Source: Microbacterium sp. p3-SID336
GTDB lineage: Bacteria; Actinomycetota; Actinomycetes; Actinomycetales; Microbacteriaceae
NCBI RefSeq assembly: GCF_025143365.1
Contig: NZ_JALXPE010000010.1
Coordinates: forward strand, 14,746 to 78,745
Direction: 5' to 3'
DNA: 64,000 nucleotides
The translations under genes were made by a program, and so were the position numbers. This document shows, one piece after another, positions 34,896 through 43,688 of this stretch (position 1 is its first letter; every line of letters begins with the position of its first letter). The notes under the pieces are model-generated. The model was not told the origin of the DNA and searched no databases. It saw only the letters and a program-made list of their open reading frames with translations.

Positions 34896-35997
34896 CCCTC
34901 GCCGCGTCTCTGCGGTCCTTCCACCGCCGCATCCGCTTCTCCAGGGGCCGCTCGACGAACGAGTGCAGCGCCCACGCGAGGATCAGGTCGATCACGAGGA
35001 TCACCGCGAACCACAGCAGGTTCAGCCACGACGTCTCCTGCATGCCGAAGATCCGCATCGCGAGGTAGATGACCGTGGCGTGCACGAGGTAGAACGCGAA
35101 CGACCACTCGCCCAGCTTCACCTGCACCGGGGACTCGAACCAGGAGCGCTTGCCGGCCAGGGCCTTCTGCGCGAGGGCGATGATCGCGATCGCACACGCG
35201 ACCGTGAACAGCTCGTTGCCGAAGGCCGGGATGAACTTGATGATCGGCAGGTCCATGCCGGAGCGGGCGACCACGACGATCGCCAGGACCACGCCGATCA
35301 TCGCGCCGATGCCGAGGATCGGAGGGATCCTGATGCGCCAGCCGGCACGGATCGCCCAGGCGACGGCCATGCCCAGGATGAACTCCGACACCCGGACGAT
35401 CGGCACCGGCAGCTCGGCGATGAACGTGCCGGGGAACAGCACCGCCAGCGCGCGGTAGGTGAAGGCTGCCACCACCACGAGTCCGGCGAAGATCAGGGCG
35501 CCGTTGCGGCTGAGGCGGATCAAGAAGCGGGAGATCCACGGGTGCAGCGCGTAGAAGAACGCCTCGCAGGTGAGAGTCCACGCCGCGGGGTTTCCGGAGA
35601 ACAGGATGTTCGGCGCATTCCACCAGCCCTGCAGGAGCACGACGGACAGCAGCAGGATGCCGAGGTCGAACGGCTTGAGGAAGCTCCCCTCGGGGATCGC
35701 CGCGAACGTGTAGAACACGGGGATCGCGAAGAGCAGCGCCACGATGTGCGAAGGCCAGATGCGCGCGAACCGGCGCCAGTAGAACGTGCTCGTCGGCACA
35801 TCGGGCCGTGCGGACCACGTCAGCACGAAGCCGGACAGCACGAAGAAGAACGTGACGCCGAAGTACCCCTGGGCGAAGATCGTCGTGATCACACCGGGCA
35901 GCGGCGCGAACACGAGCATGTGATAGAGGAACACCATGAACGCGGCCCACCACCGGAGGCCGGTCAGGCCGTCGAGCCGGATGGTGCGCTGCTCCAA
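34879..35997 (-). CDS. acyltransferase family 3 (OafA/YrhL-type) membrane protein
   Basis: A 372-residue integral membrane O-acyltransferase with about ten membrane segments. LDGLTGLRWWAAFMVFLYH (about 8-26) carries the conserved His of the family, GYFGVTFFFVLSGFVLTWS (about 44-62) and FYWRRFARIWPSHIVALL (about 72-89) follow. Such enzymes acetylate or succinylate surface glycans using cytosolic acyl-CoA. The best start in the frame is a TTG at 35997. GAGGAAGG lies too far upstream of it (about 27 bases), so a few more N-terminal residues from a non-standard start are possible. TACACT (36072-36067) is a candidate -10 element. Confidence 0.85.
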   Translation of the reverse strand: MEQRTIRLDGLTGLRWWAAFMVFLYHMLVFAPLPGVITTIFAQGYFGVTFFFVLSGFVLTWSARPDVPTSTFYWRRFARIWPSHIVALLFAIPVFYTFAAIPEGSFLKPFDLGILLLSVVLLQGWWNAPNILFSGNPAAWTLTCEAFFYALHPWISRFLIRLSRNGALIFAGLVVVAAFTYRALAVLFPGTFIAELPVPIVRVSEFILGMAVAWAIRAGWRIRIPPILGIGAMIGVVLAIVVVARSGMDLPIIKFIPAFGNELFTVACAIAIIALAQKALAGKRSWFESPVQVKLGEWSFAFYLVHATVIYLAMRIFGMQETSWLNLLWFAVILVIDLILAWALHSFVERPLEKRMRRWKDRRDAARVSVPA

Positions 35998-36104
35998 GAT
36001 CTGCCGGTTGTCCAGGGCAGCGTTTCCTTCCTCGCAGATGACCGCGCGGCGCGGCGGGCATCTGCCAGTGTACCCGCGCAGGCGGGGCTCCCCTGGGCGC
36101 GAAC

Positions 36105-36110
36105 TAGGAT
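36105..36110 (+). promoter_or_regulatory. -10 element of GT2 pair (leaderless GTG)
   Basis: TAGGAT lies 6 bases before the GTG at 36117. Confidence 0.45.
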
Positions 36111-36116
36111 CGACGG

Positions 36117-37178
36117 GTGCCCCATCCCGATGTCGATGTCATCATCCCCGTGCATTCCGCGACCCGCCCGATCCGCCGCGCCGTCGACTCCGTGCTCGAC
36201 GGCGCAGAGGCCGATGTGCGCGCCATCGTCGTCGCGCACAACATCGAGGAGGCCGTGATCGCCGCGAACCTGGGGGCGCGCGCGGAGGACCCGCGGGTGC
36301 TGCTGCTGCACCTGGCGGACGGCATCCCCTCCCCTGCCGGGCCGATGAACCACGGGCTCGACCACGTCGAAGCCGGGCACTTCTCCCTGCTCGGCTCCGA
36401 CGACGAGCTGGCGCCGGGGGCGGTGGACCTGTGGCTGCGGATCGCCAGGGAGGACGCGGCGTCCGTCGTCCTCGCCCGCATCGACCGCGATGTGCAGGGG
36501 CCCGATCCGCTGCCGCCGACGCGGCCGGGACGCACCAGGAACCTCGACGCCGTGCGCGACCGCCTGAGCTACCGCTGCGCGCCGCTCGGCCTGCTGTCGC
36601 GCGAGCGCTTCGGCGCGCTGCGGTTCACACCAGGACTGCACTCGGGTGAAGACCTCGAGTACACCGCCCGGCTGTGGTTCACGGGAGACCGGATCGCCTA
36701 CGCGCGCTCCGGTCCCGGCTACGTCGGGCACGAGGAGGAGTCCGACCGCGTCACCAGCGCGGTGCGCACCGTCGCCGAGGACTTCGCGTTCCTCGACGCG
36801 ATCGAGGAGTCCGACTGGTTCGAGCGACTCCCGCGGCGCGCCCGGCGGGCCTTCGGAGTGAAGAACCTGCGGTTGCACGTGTTCGACGCGATCCTGCACC
36901 GCCTGCGCGGACCGGGCGGCCTGGCAGCGCACCGGGACGCGCTCGAGGGCGTGATCGACCGCATCGAGCGCATGTCCCCCGGCTCGCTGGCGCTCCTCGC
37001 CAGGACCGATCGCCAGGTCATCGACGCACTGCGCGAACCACAGCCCGACCCCGACCGCATCCTGCAGCTGCTCGGCGCGCGCTGGGCGGGCGGGCTCGAC
37101 GCGCGGCTCCCCCGCAACCCGCTGCTCGCCCTGCACCCGCAGGCGCCGTACCGCACGCTGCGCGCGATGACGCCGTGA
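36117..37178 (+). CDS. glycosyltransferase family 2, tandem paralogue A
   Basis: A 353-residue GT2 enzyme. VDVIIPVHSATRPIRRAVDSVLDG opens the GT-A fold, LADGIPSPAGPMNHGL follows, GSDDELAPGA (about 93-102) replaces the usual DxD-containing strand, and FTPGLHSGEDLEYTARLWF holds the acceptor-side ED motif. The C-terminal third (about 230-353) is helical and specific to this pair. No membrane segment. It shares order and motifs with the next gene over its whole length, so the two arose by tandem duplication. The sugar is unknown. Confidence 0.85.
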   Translation: MPHPDVDVIIPVHSATRPIRRAVDSVLDGAEADVRAIVVAHNIEEAVIAANLGARAEDPRVLLLHLADGIPSPAGPMNHGLDHVEAGHFSLLGSDDELAPGAVDLWLRIAREDAASVVLARIDRDVQGPDPLPPTRPGRTRNLDAVRDRLSYRCAPLGLLSRERFGALRFTPGLHSGEDLEYTARLWFTGDRIAYARSGPGYVGHEEESDRVTSAVRTVAEDFAFLDAIEESDWFERLPRRARRAFGVKNLRLHVFDAILHRLRGPGGLAAHRDALEGVIDRIERMSPGSLALLARTDRQVIDALREPQPDPDRILQLLGARWAGGLDARLPRNPLLALHPQAPYRTLRAMTP

Positions 37179-37201
37179 CCGGCACGGATAGCATCGAGGG
37201 C

Positions 37202-38290
37202 ATGCCTGAGCCCCTCGTCGATGTGACCGTCGCCGTCCACTCGGCGGCCCGCCCGATCCACCGCATCGTCGGATCGATCCTGGACGGCACCGCCGCTCCC
37301 GTCCGCGTGAACGTGGTGGTGCACAACATGGACCGCGCCCCCATCGAGCGGAACCTGGCGGGGTACCTCCACGATCAGCGGCTGCGTCTGCTGGAGCTCC
37401 GCGACGGCATCGCCTCGCCAGCCGGCCCGCTCAATCACGGACTCGCCCACTCGACCGCGCCGTTCGTGTCGGTCGCCGGCTCCGACGACGAGTTCGCGCC
37501 GGGGGCGATCGACTCGTGGCTCTCCGTGCAGCGCGCGACCTCCGCCGAGGTGGTGCTCGCCCGCATCGCACTCGCGGACGGACGCACGGATCCGTACCCG
37601 CCGGTGCGCCGCGGCCGCCGCATGCGCGACCTCGACCCCTGCAAGGACCGGCTGTCGTACCGCAGCGCCCCGCTCGGCCTGGTCGACCGCGCGCGCCATG
37701 GCGAGCTGCGCTTCACCCCGGGCCTCGCGTCCGGCGAAGACCTCGACTACACCGGTGCGCTCTGGTTCACCAGCTCCGCCATCGCGTACGACCTCGACGG
37801 TCCGCCGTACGTGATCCACGACGACGCGACAGACCGCGTCACGCGCGCGCCCCGTAGCGTGGCCGCGGACTTCGGGTTCCTCGACGCCGTCGAGCACTCC
37901 TCCTGGTTCACTGCTCTGGATGCCGGAGCCCGTCGCGCCGTCGTCGTGAAGTATCTGCGGATGCATGTGTTCGACGCGATCCATGCCCGCATCGGCGACG
38001 AGGAGCTGCTCCGCGAGCACCGGGACGATCTCGTCGCCCTCGTCGCCCGTCTGCGGCGCCTCAGCCCCGAGGCCTTCGCGCTGCTGTCCCGCGCCGACGC
38101 CGCGGTGCTCGCAGCGCTGGCCGAGCAGCAGCTCGACGCCCACCGGCTGCGCGCGCTGCTGCAGGCCCGCCAGAGCTACCGCAGCATCCGGGCCGTCGTC
38201 CCCGCGAACCCGCTGCTCGTGCTCGACAGCCAGGCGCCGCTGCGCACGCTCTTCGCGGGCGCGAGGGCCATGTCGGCGCCGCGCCGCTGA
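37202..38290 (+). CDS. glycosyltransferase family 2, tandem paralogue B
   Basis: A 362-residue GT2 enzyme paralogous to the preceding gene: VDVTVAVHSAARPIHRIVGSIL, SPAGPLNHGL, GSDDEFAPGA, CKDRLSYRSAPLGL and FTPGLASGEDLDYTGALWF. The ATG at 37202 aligns with the start of paralogue A; a GTG at 37175 overlapping the upstream stop would add nine residues. The C-terminus again ends with PANPLLVLDSQAPLRTL, matching PRNPLLALHPQAPYRTL in A. Probable co-transcription. The two may add similar residues at successive positions of a repeat unit. Confidence 0.85.
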   Translation: MPEPLVDVTVAVHSAARPIHRIVGSILDGTAAPVRVNVVVHNMDRAPIERNLAGYLHDQRLRLLELRDGIASPAGPLNHGLAHSTAPFVSVAGSDDEFAPGAIDSWLSVQRATSAEVVLARIALADGRTDPYPPVRRGRRMRDLDPCKDRLSYRSAPLGLVDRARHGELRFTPGLASGEDLDYTGALWFTSSAIAYDLDGPPYVIHDDATDRVTRAPRSVAADFGFLDAVEHSSWFTALDAGARRAVVVKYLRMHVFDAIHARIGDEELLREHRDDLVALVARLRRLSPEAFALLSRADAAVLAALAEQQLDAHRLRALLQARQSYRSIRAVVPANPLLVLDSQAPLRTLFAGARAMSAPRR

Positions 38291-38422
38291 ACCGCGGAGA
38301 GCCGGGCGCTGGCCCGCGGCCGGCCACCATCGCGGGACACTGCCCACGGCGTGTGTGCCCGCTGCCCCGGCGCGCTGCGCCGCTCGTCCGACCGCCGAGG
38401 GCGGCCCCGGGACGCCCGCGCC

Positions 38423-40216
38423 TCAGTCGAGGTCGCGGGCGAGTCCGGCGAGCACGACCTGCTCCGCGAACGCGGGAAGACTTGCCGCGACCTCGAGGAA
38501 CGTCCCCGATGCCGCGATCCTGCCCTCGTCCACGTAGCAGATCCGGTCGTAGTCCTTGATCGTCGACAGGCGGTGCGCGACCGAGATGAGCGTGACCTCG
38601 CCCTGCAGCGCGCGGATCGACTTCGTCACCTCGTCCTCGGTCTTGGTGTCGAGCGAACTCGTCGCCTCGTCGAGCACCAGCACGAGGGGGTCGGTGTAGA
38701 GCGCGCGGGCGATGCCGAGTCGCTGCTGCTGCCCGCCGGAGAGCGAGACGCCACGCTCACCGATGCGCTCGCGGATGCCACCGGCACGCGACTCGATGAG
38801 AGAGCTCAGCTGCGCACGCTCGAGGGCGTGGCGCACCCTCTCCTCGTCGATCTCGTCGTTCCACGTGAGCGCGACGTTCTGGGCGATGCTGCCGTCGAAC
38901 AGCGCCACCCGCTGCGGCACGTACCCGACCCGACCGCGCCACTGCGTGAGCACGGAGTTCAGCGGTGCGCCATCGATCGTGATGCTGCCGCCCGACGCCT
39001 GGCTGAGCCCGAGGAGCAGGTCGATCAGCGTCGACTTGCCCGCGCCGGACGGACCGACGATGCCGAGGGAGCTGCCCAGGGGGATGTCCAGGGTCATCCC
39101 CCTGATCACATCCTCCGTCGTGTTCGGGTAGCGGAAGCGCACGTCGTCCAGCCGCAGGACGCGAGGACGCTCCGCGAGCACGGCGGTGTCCTCCGGCGCC
39201 TTGGAGGTCTCCATGTCCTTCTCGGCGGACATGAGGTCGCCGATCACGTCGCGCGCTGCGGGCGTGCTGGCCACTGCCTGCACGATCCCGCCCTGGATCC
39301 CGGTGATGGCGGGGATCAGACGGAAGCCCGTCGCGGCGAACAGCGCCACGGAGGAGAGCGCGGAGGTGAGACCGCCCTGCCAGAAGGAGAACCCGCCGAT
39401 GAGGATCACGCCGCCGATGAGCGCGGCCTCGAAGGCGAAGCCGGGGATGATGCCGAGGAACGAGCCGTTGGCGCGTGCCCGGACCGAGCGGCTGCGGTTG
39501 CTGGTGACGAGGTCGGACACGTCGGACAGACGGTTGCGCAGGCTGAGCTCTTTGAGCGCCTCCATCATCTCGGTCATGAGGATCGCGACGCGGTAGCTGT
39601 AGGTCAGGTTGACCTGCGCGGCCTCGAGGGCCCGCTTCGTGACGACCTGGTGGACCAGGAGGGCGACGAGCCCGAGGTACGTGAAGGCGATGATCGCGGT
39701 CCACGGGTCGGCGACCAGCAGCACCGCGATGATGAGCACGAACGTGAAGATCATGCTCGGCACGCGCATCAGCGGCAGCAGGAATCCGGCCATGGTGTTG
39801 GCGATGCCGGAGTCCGCGATGCGGGTGATCTCGGCGACCGACCGCTTGGAGCGCTCCTCCCAGCTGGAGTTGATGTACGCCTTGAACATCCGGTCGCCGA
39901 TCTGCAGCTCGTACTTCGCGAAGCGGCGCGTGGCGAACCAGTGCAGCGTCACCGAGAGCACGGACTTGAGGATGATGAGCACGCACGCGGCCAGCGCGAG
40001 CAGCGGCATCATCTCCGGTGACACCGGACCGATGATCGGCAGCGACAGGGTGCCGCCGGAGAGCGCGGGGCCGATGATGAGCGCGAGCAGGGACATCGCG
40101 ATCACGTCGAGAGCCGTGATCAGGGTCGTCGCGACCATGTAGCCGGCGAAGTAGCGTCGCGCGCCCTCGGGAAGCAGGGGCAGCAGGTCCCGGAGGACGG
40201 GCCAGATCTTCTTCAT
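38423..40216 (-). CDS. ABC exporter/flippase, fused membrane and ATPase domains (PglK/MsbA-like)
   Basis: A 597-residue half-transporter. About six membrane segments lie in 20-320, followed by an ATPase domain with Walker A GPSGAGKST (about 388-396), Q-loop VPQRVALF, signature LSGGQQQR and Walker B LVLVLDEATSSLD, then H-loop SVAHR. The spacing and the VGYVPQRVALFDGSIAQNVAL stretch resemble PglK-type flippases for lipid-linked oligosaccharides. It stands ten bases downstream of the WbpB-like gene on the same strand, suggesting one operon with the amino-sugar genes. Lipid-linked glycan flipping is the likely role; drug export cannot be excluded. Confidence 0.87.
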   Translation of the reverse strand: MKKIWPVLRDLLPLLPEGARRYFAGYMVATTLITALDVIAMSLLALIIGPALSGGTLSLPIIGPVSPEMMPLLALAACVLIILKSVLSVTLHWFATRRFAKYELQIGDRMFKAYINSSWEERSKRSVAEITRIADSGIANTMAGFLLPLMRVPSMIFTFVLIIAVLLVADPWTAIIAFTYLGLVALLVHQVVTKRALEAAQVNLTYSYRVAILMTEMMEALKELSLRNRLSDVSDLVTSNRSRSVRARANGSFLGIIPGFAFEAALIGGVILIGGFSFWQGGLTSALSSVALFAATGFRLIPAITGIQGGIVQAVASTPAARDVIGDLMSAEKDMETSKAPEDTAVLAERPRVLRLDDVRFRYPNTTEDVIRGMTLDIPLGSSLGIVGPSGAGKSTLIDLLLGLSQASGGSITIDGAPLNSVLTQWRGRVGYVPQRVALFDGSIAQNVALTWNDEIDEERVRHALERAQLSSLIESRAGGIRERIGERGVSLSGGQQQRLGIARALYTDPLVLVLDEATSSLDTKTEDEVTKSIRALQGEVTLISVAHRLSTIKDYDRICYVDEGRIAASGTFLEVAASLPAFAEQVVLAGLARDLD

Positions 40217-40226
40217 CGGGGAACGT

Positions 40227-41216
40227 TCAGAGCCGGGTCGGCGCGCCGGAGGTCGCGGACGTCAGAGCGCCTTCGACGACCTCGAGGGTGCGCAGTCCCT
40301 GCTCCATCGTGACGACGTCGTTCGGCTCGCCGAGGACGGCGTCGCGGAAGGCCTCGTGCTCGACCCTCAGCGGCTCGCGCTTGGCGAAGGAGAACCGGGT
40401 GATGTCGCCCTCCGACACCCCGCGGAACGCCAGCATCGACTCCCACTCCAGCGGGATCGTGCCATTGGCGTAGAACGTGAGGTCGCCCGTGGCCGTGTCG
40501 GCGATGAACGTGCCGCGATCGCCGGTCACGACCGTCACGCGCTCCTTCATCGGCGAGAGCCAATTGACGAGGTGGTTCACGATCACGCCGTTGGCCAGCC
40601 GGCCGGTGACGGTGATCATGTCCTCGTAGGCGCGACCGCTCTTGTGCGCCGTCTGCGCGAACACCGTCGTGTACTCGCTCTGCGCCACGAAGCTGGTGAG
40701 ATCGATGTCGTGCGACGCGAGGTCCTTGGCGACGCCCACATCGGCGATGCGCGCCGGGAAGGTGCTCTGACGCCGGGTGGCGATCTGGTAGACGTCGCCG
40801 AGCTCGCCGGCCTCGAGGCGTCGGCGCATCTCCAGCACGGCGGGGTTGAACCGCTCGACGTGCCCGACCGCGCCGACCAGTCCCTTGGCTGCGAACGCGT
40901 CGGTCATCCGGCGGCCCGCTTCCAGGGAGTGCGCGATCGGCTTCTCGACGAGCGTGTGCACACCGGCGTCGGCCAGCTTGAGCGCCGCGTCCTCATGGAA
41001 CGCGGTCGGCACCGCGACGACCGCGATGTCGATGCCCGTGGCGATGAGCGCCTCGATGTCGGGCAGGATCTCGAGGTCCCCCGCGACCTTGTGCGGGTCG
41101 CCGCCGGGGTCGGCGATCGCGACCAGGTCGACGCCCTCGACGTCACGGAGCACGCGGGCGTGGTTGCGCCCCATCATCCCGACGCCGAGCAGGCCGGCGC
41201 GCAGAGCCGCCGCCAT
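40227..41216 (-). CDS. Gfo/Idh/MocA-family oxidoreductase (WbpB/WlbA-like)
   Basis: A 329-residue NAD-dependent oxidoreductase: Rossmann motif GLLGVGMMGRNHARVL (about 8-23), VAVPTAFHEDAAL and the family EKP (in HTLVEKPIAHSL, about 88-99), GHVERFNPA (about 118-126). In UDP-ManNAc3NAcA synthesis, WbpB/WlbA oxidises C3 of UDP-GlcNAcA to a 3-keto sugar for the partner aminotransferase. The aminotransferase and acetyltransferase genes follow in the expected three-gene set, overlapping by four bases at each junction. The pathway assignment is inferred from this context. Confidence 0.85.
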   Translation of the reverse strand: MAAALRAGLLGVGMMGRNHARVLRDVEGVDLVAIADPGGDPHKVAGDLEILPDIEALIATGIDIAVVAVPTAFHEDAALKLADAGVHTLVEKPIAHSLEAGRRMTDAFAAKGLVGAVGHVERFNPAVLEMRRRLEAGELGDVYQIATRRQSTFPARIADVGVAKDLASHDIDLTSFVAQSEYTTVFAQTAHKSGRAYEDMITVTGRLANGVIVNHLVNWLSPMKERVTVVTGDRGTFIADTATGDLTFYANGTIPLEWESMLAFRGVSEGDITRFSFAKREPLRVEHEAFRDAVLGEPNDVVTMEQGLRTLEVVEGALTSATSGAPTRL

Positions 41217-42313
41217 CAGGCGCCCGCTCCCGCGACCGCGTTGACCGCGGTGACGATGCGCTCCAGATCGTCCTGGCTGAGCGAGGGGTGCACGGGCAGC
41301 GAGGCGACCTCGCGGGCGGCACGCTCCGTCTCCGGCAGGTCGAGCCCCGGCGCGAAGCGGGTCAGCGACGGCAGCCGGTGGTTCGGGATCGGGTAGTACA
41401 CGCCCGCGCCCACGTTGTGCTCGCTCTTCAGCGCGGCGACGAAGCCGTCGCGGTCCTCGGGGACACGGATCGTGTACTGGTGGTAGACGTGCACGGCGCC
41501 GTCGGCGACCGGCGGGACGATGACGCTCTGCAGGTTCGCGTCGAGGAACGCCGCGTTCGCCTGACGGGTCTTCGTCCAGGCGTCGACCTTGGTCAGCTGC
41601 ACGCGGCCGATCGCGGCGTGGATGTCGGTCATGCGGGCGTTGAAGCCGATGATCTCGTTCTCGTACTGCCGCTCCATGCCCTGGTTGCGCAGTAGCTTCA
41701 CCTGGCGGGCGATCTCGTCCGTCGCCGTGGTGACCATGCCGCCCTCGCCGCTGGTCATGTTCTTGGTGGGGTACAGGCTGAACATCGCGAAGTCGCCGAA
41801 CGAGCCGACGGGGCGGCCGTCGAGCGAGGCGCCGTGCGCCTGCGCGGCGTCCTCGTAGAGGGCCACGTCGCGCTCGGCGGCGATCGCCTCGAGCTCGCGC
41901 ATGCGCGCGGGGTGCCCGTACAGATGCACGGGGAGGATGCCCTTGGTCTTCGGGGTGATGGCCGCCGCCACCGCCGCCGGGTCGAGCGTGAAGGTCTCGG
42001 GCTCGATGTCGACGAACACGGGGGTACCGCCGGTGAGCGCTACCGAGTTGCCGGTGGCCGCGAAGGTGAAGGACGGCACGATGACCTCGTCACCGGGGCC
42101 CACGCCCGCAGCCAGCAGGCCCAGGTGCAGTCCCGCGGTGCCGGAGTTCACCGCGACGGAGGGGCGGCCCGGCACGAAGTGCGCCGAGAACTCCTGCTCG
42201 AACGCCGCGACCTCGGGGCCCTGTGCGACCATGCCGCTGCGCAGCACGCGGTCGACGGCCTCGCGCTCTTCGTCACCGATGATGGGCTTGGCGGGGGGAA
42301 TGAACTCGCTCAC
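41216..42313 (-). CDS. DegT/DnrJ/EryC1/StrS aminotransferase (WbpE-like)
   Basis: A 365-residue PLP-dependent sugar aminotransferase: NSGTAGLHLGL (56-66), SFTFAATGNS (81-90), EDAAQAHGA (154-162) and the internal-aldimine lysine in YPTKNM (K184). It probably converts the 3-keto intermediate to a 3-amino sugar using glutamate. The start is GTG 42313, overlapping the acetyltransferase stop (GTGA). Confidence 0.93.
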   Translation of the reverse strand: MSEFIPPAKPIIGDEEREAVDRVLRSGMVAQGPEVAAFEQEFSAHFVPGRPSVAVNSGTAGLHLGLLAAGVGPGDEVIVPSFTFAATGNSVALTGGTPVFVDIEPETFTLDPAAVAAAITPKTKGILPVHLYGHPARMRELEAIAAERDVALYEDAAQAHGASLDGRPVGSFGDFAMFSLYPTKNMTSGEGGMVTTATDEIARQVKLLRNQGMERQYENEIIGFNARMTDIHAAIGRVQLTKVDAWTKTRQANAAFLDANLQSVIVPPVADGAVHVYHQYTIRVPEDRDGFVAALKSEHNVGAGVYYPIPNHRLPSLTRFAPGLDLPETERAAREVASLPVHPSLSQDDLERIVTAVNAVAGAGA

Positions 42314-42921
42314 ACGGTCTCCTTGGTCAGTGTTCCGTCAGTCTCGATGTAGCGGTCGCCCGTGGCGGGGCACACCCACGTGTTCTCGGTGTCACCGGCG
42401 GCGAGGGGCACGCCCGACTCGCCCACCCAGCCGATGCGGCGCGCCGGCACGCCGGCGACGAGCGCGTACGCCGGCACGTCCTTCACGACGACGGCTCCGG
42501 CCGCGACCGTGGCCCACGCTCCGATGGTCACGGGCGCGACGCAGGTCGCCCGCGCGCCGATCGCCGCACCGCGCTCGATGGTCACGCCGACCGGCTCCCA
42601 GTCGTGTGCGCTCTTGATCGTGCCGTCGGCGTTGATCGCCCGGGGGTAGGTGTCGTTCGTCAGCACGACGGCGGGTCCGATGAACACCCCGTCCCCGAGC
42701 TTCGCCGGCTCGTACACGAGCGCATAGTTCTGCACCTTGCAGTTGTCGCCCATCACGACACCGGTGCCGATGTACGCGCCGCGCCCGACGATGCAGTTCT
42801 CCCCGAGCTGCGCGTCCTCCCGGACCTGGGCCAGATGCCAGATCGAGCTCCCTGCTCCGATCCTCGCCTCCGGGGAGACATCGGCCGAATCGACGATCCT
42901 GACGTCGGTCGGTGAGGGCAT
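42310..42921 (-). CDS. sugar N-acyltransferase, left-handed beta-helix (WbpD/WlbB-like)
   Basis: A 203-residue hexapeptide-repeat protein: IGAGSSIWHLAQV (about 21-33), ENCIVGRGAYIGTGV, FIGPAVVLTNDTYP (about 80-93) and RGAAIGARATCVAPVTIGAWATVAAGAVVVKDVP. The His in SSIWH and the NDTYPRA segment match WbpD/WlbB enzymes that acetylate the 3-amine of UDP-sugars. It is first of the acetyltransferase-aminotransferase-oxidoreductase operon, with a GAGGAG ribosome binding site 8 bases before the ATG and a possible TAGGAT -10 at 42965-42960. The acyl donor is presumably acetyl-CoA. Confidence 0.9.
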   Translation of the reverse strand: MPSPTDVRIVDSADVSPEARIGAGSSIWHLAQVREDAQLGENCIVGRGAYIGTGVVMGDNCKVQNYALVYEPAKLGDGVFIGPAVVLTNDTYPRAINADGTIKSAHDWEPVGVTIERGAAIGARATCVAPVTIGAWATVAAGAVVVKDVPAYALVAGVPARRIGWVGESGVPLAAGDTENTWVCPATGDRYIETDGTLTKETV

Positions 42922-43001
42922 GCGGGATTCTCCTCGCGGCTCGGGAAGGGGACCTGGTCATCCTATCTGCTTGCACAGATCTTTCCTGAGAGGATAGGGG
43001 T

Positions 43002-43688
43002 GTGACCAACCCAGCCACTCCCGACCCGCATACCTGGGTTGTCGTACCGCTGTACAACGAAGCGACCGTCATCGCCGGCGTGATCGAAGGGGTTCTCCCC
43101 CACTTCCCGAACATCGTCTGCATCGACGACGGGTCGACCGACGGCTCCCTGGAGGTCGCGCGCCGCGCAGGCGCGCACATCGTCGAGCACCCCATCAATC
43201 TGGGGCAGGGCGCCGCGCTGCAGACGGGCATCGAGTACGCGCTCGCCCAGCCGGGCTGCGAGTACATCGTGACCTTCGACGCCGACGGGCAGCACCGCAT
43301 CGACGACGCGGTCGCCATGGTCGCAGCCGCCAGGGCGAGCGGGGCCGCCATCGTGTTCGGCTCGCGCTTCCTCGACGACCGCACCAACCCGGGCTGGATG
43401 AAGCGCGTCATCCTGAAGACGGCGGTCTGGGTCACCAACATGACCACGAGCGTCAAGCTCACGGATGCGCACAACGGCCTCAGGGTCATCCGTGCCGATG
43501 CCGCCTCGCGCCTCCAGCTCAAGCAGGACCGGATGGCGCACGCCACCGAGATCGTGCTGCAGCTCGGCGAGACCGGGCTGCCGTGGATCGAGCACCCGGT
43601 CGAGCTGCTCTACACCGACTATTCGAAATCGAAGGGCCAATCGGTGCTCAACTCCGTGAACATCCTCGTCGATCTGCTCGTGCGGTGA
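43002..43688 (+). CDS. glycosyltransferase family 2 (polyprenol-phosphate sugar synthase type)
   Basis: A 228-residue GT2 enzyme without membrane segments: WVVVPLYNEATVI (12-24), DDGSTDGS (about 43-50), NLGQGAALQTGI, FDADGQH metal site (about 91-97), GSRFLDD and DAHNGLRVIRADAA. This is the DPM1-like group that makes polyprenyl-phosphate-linked monosaccharides. It overlaps a DUF2304 gene by four bases, a pairing common in actinobacteria. The product probably feeds extracytoplasmic glycosyltransferases. The GTG start at 43002 lies a few bases after GGATAGGGG, which could serve as a ribosome binding site. Confidence 0.9.
   Translation: MTNPATPDPHTWVVVPLYNEATVIAGVIEGVLPHFPNIVCIDDGSTDGSLEVARRAGAHIVEHPINLGQGAALQTGIEYALAQPGCEYIVTFDADGQHRIDDAVAMVAAARASGAAIVFGSRFLDDRTNPGWMKRVILKTAVWVTNMTTSVKLTDAHNGLRVIRADAASRLQLKQDRMAHATEIVLQLGETGLPWIEHPVELLYTDYSKSKGQSVLNSVNILVDLLVR

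Noticed and set aside
38291-38422. Possible terminators in the 132-base gap between convergent genes
   Set aside because: Several short GC stems of 4-5 bases exist, but none is long enough to separate from the background of GC-rich sequence.
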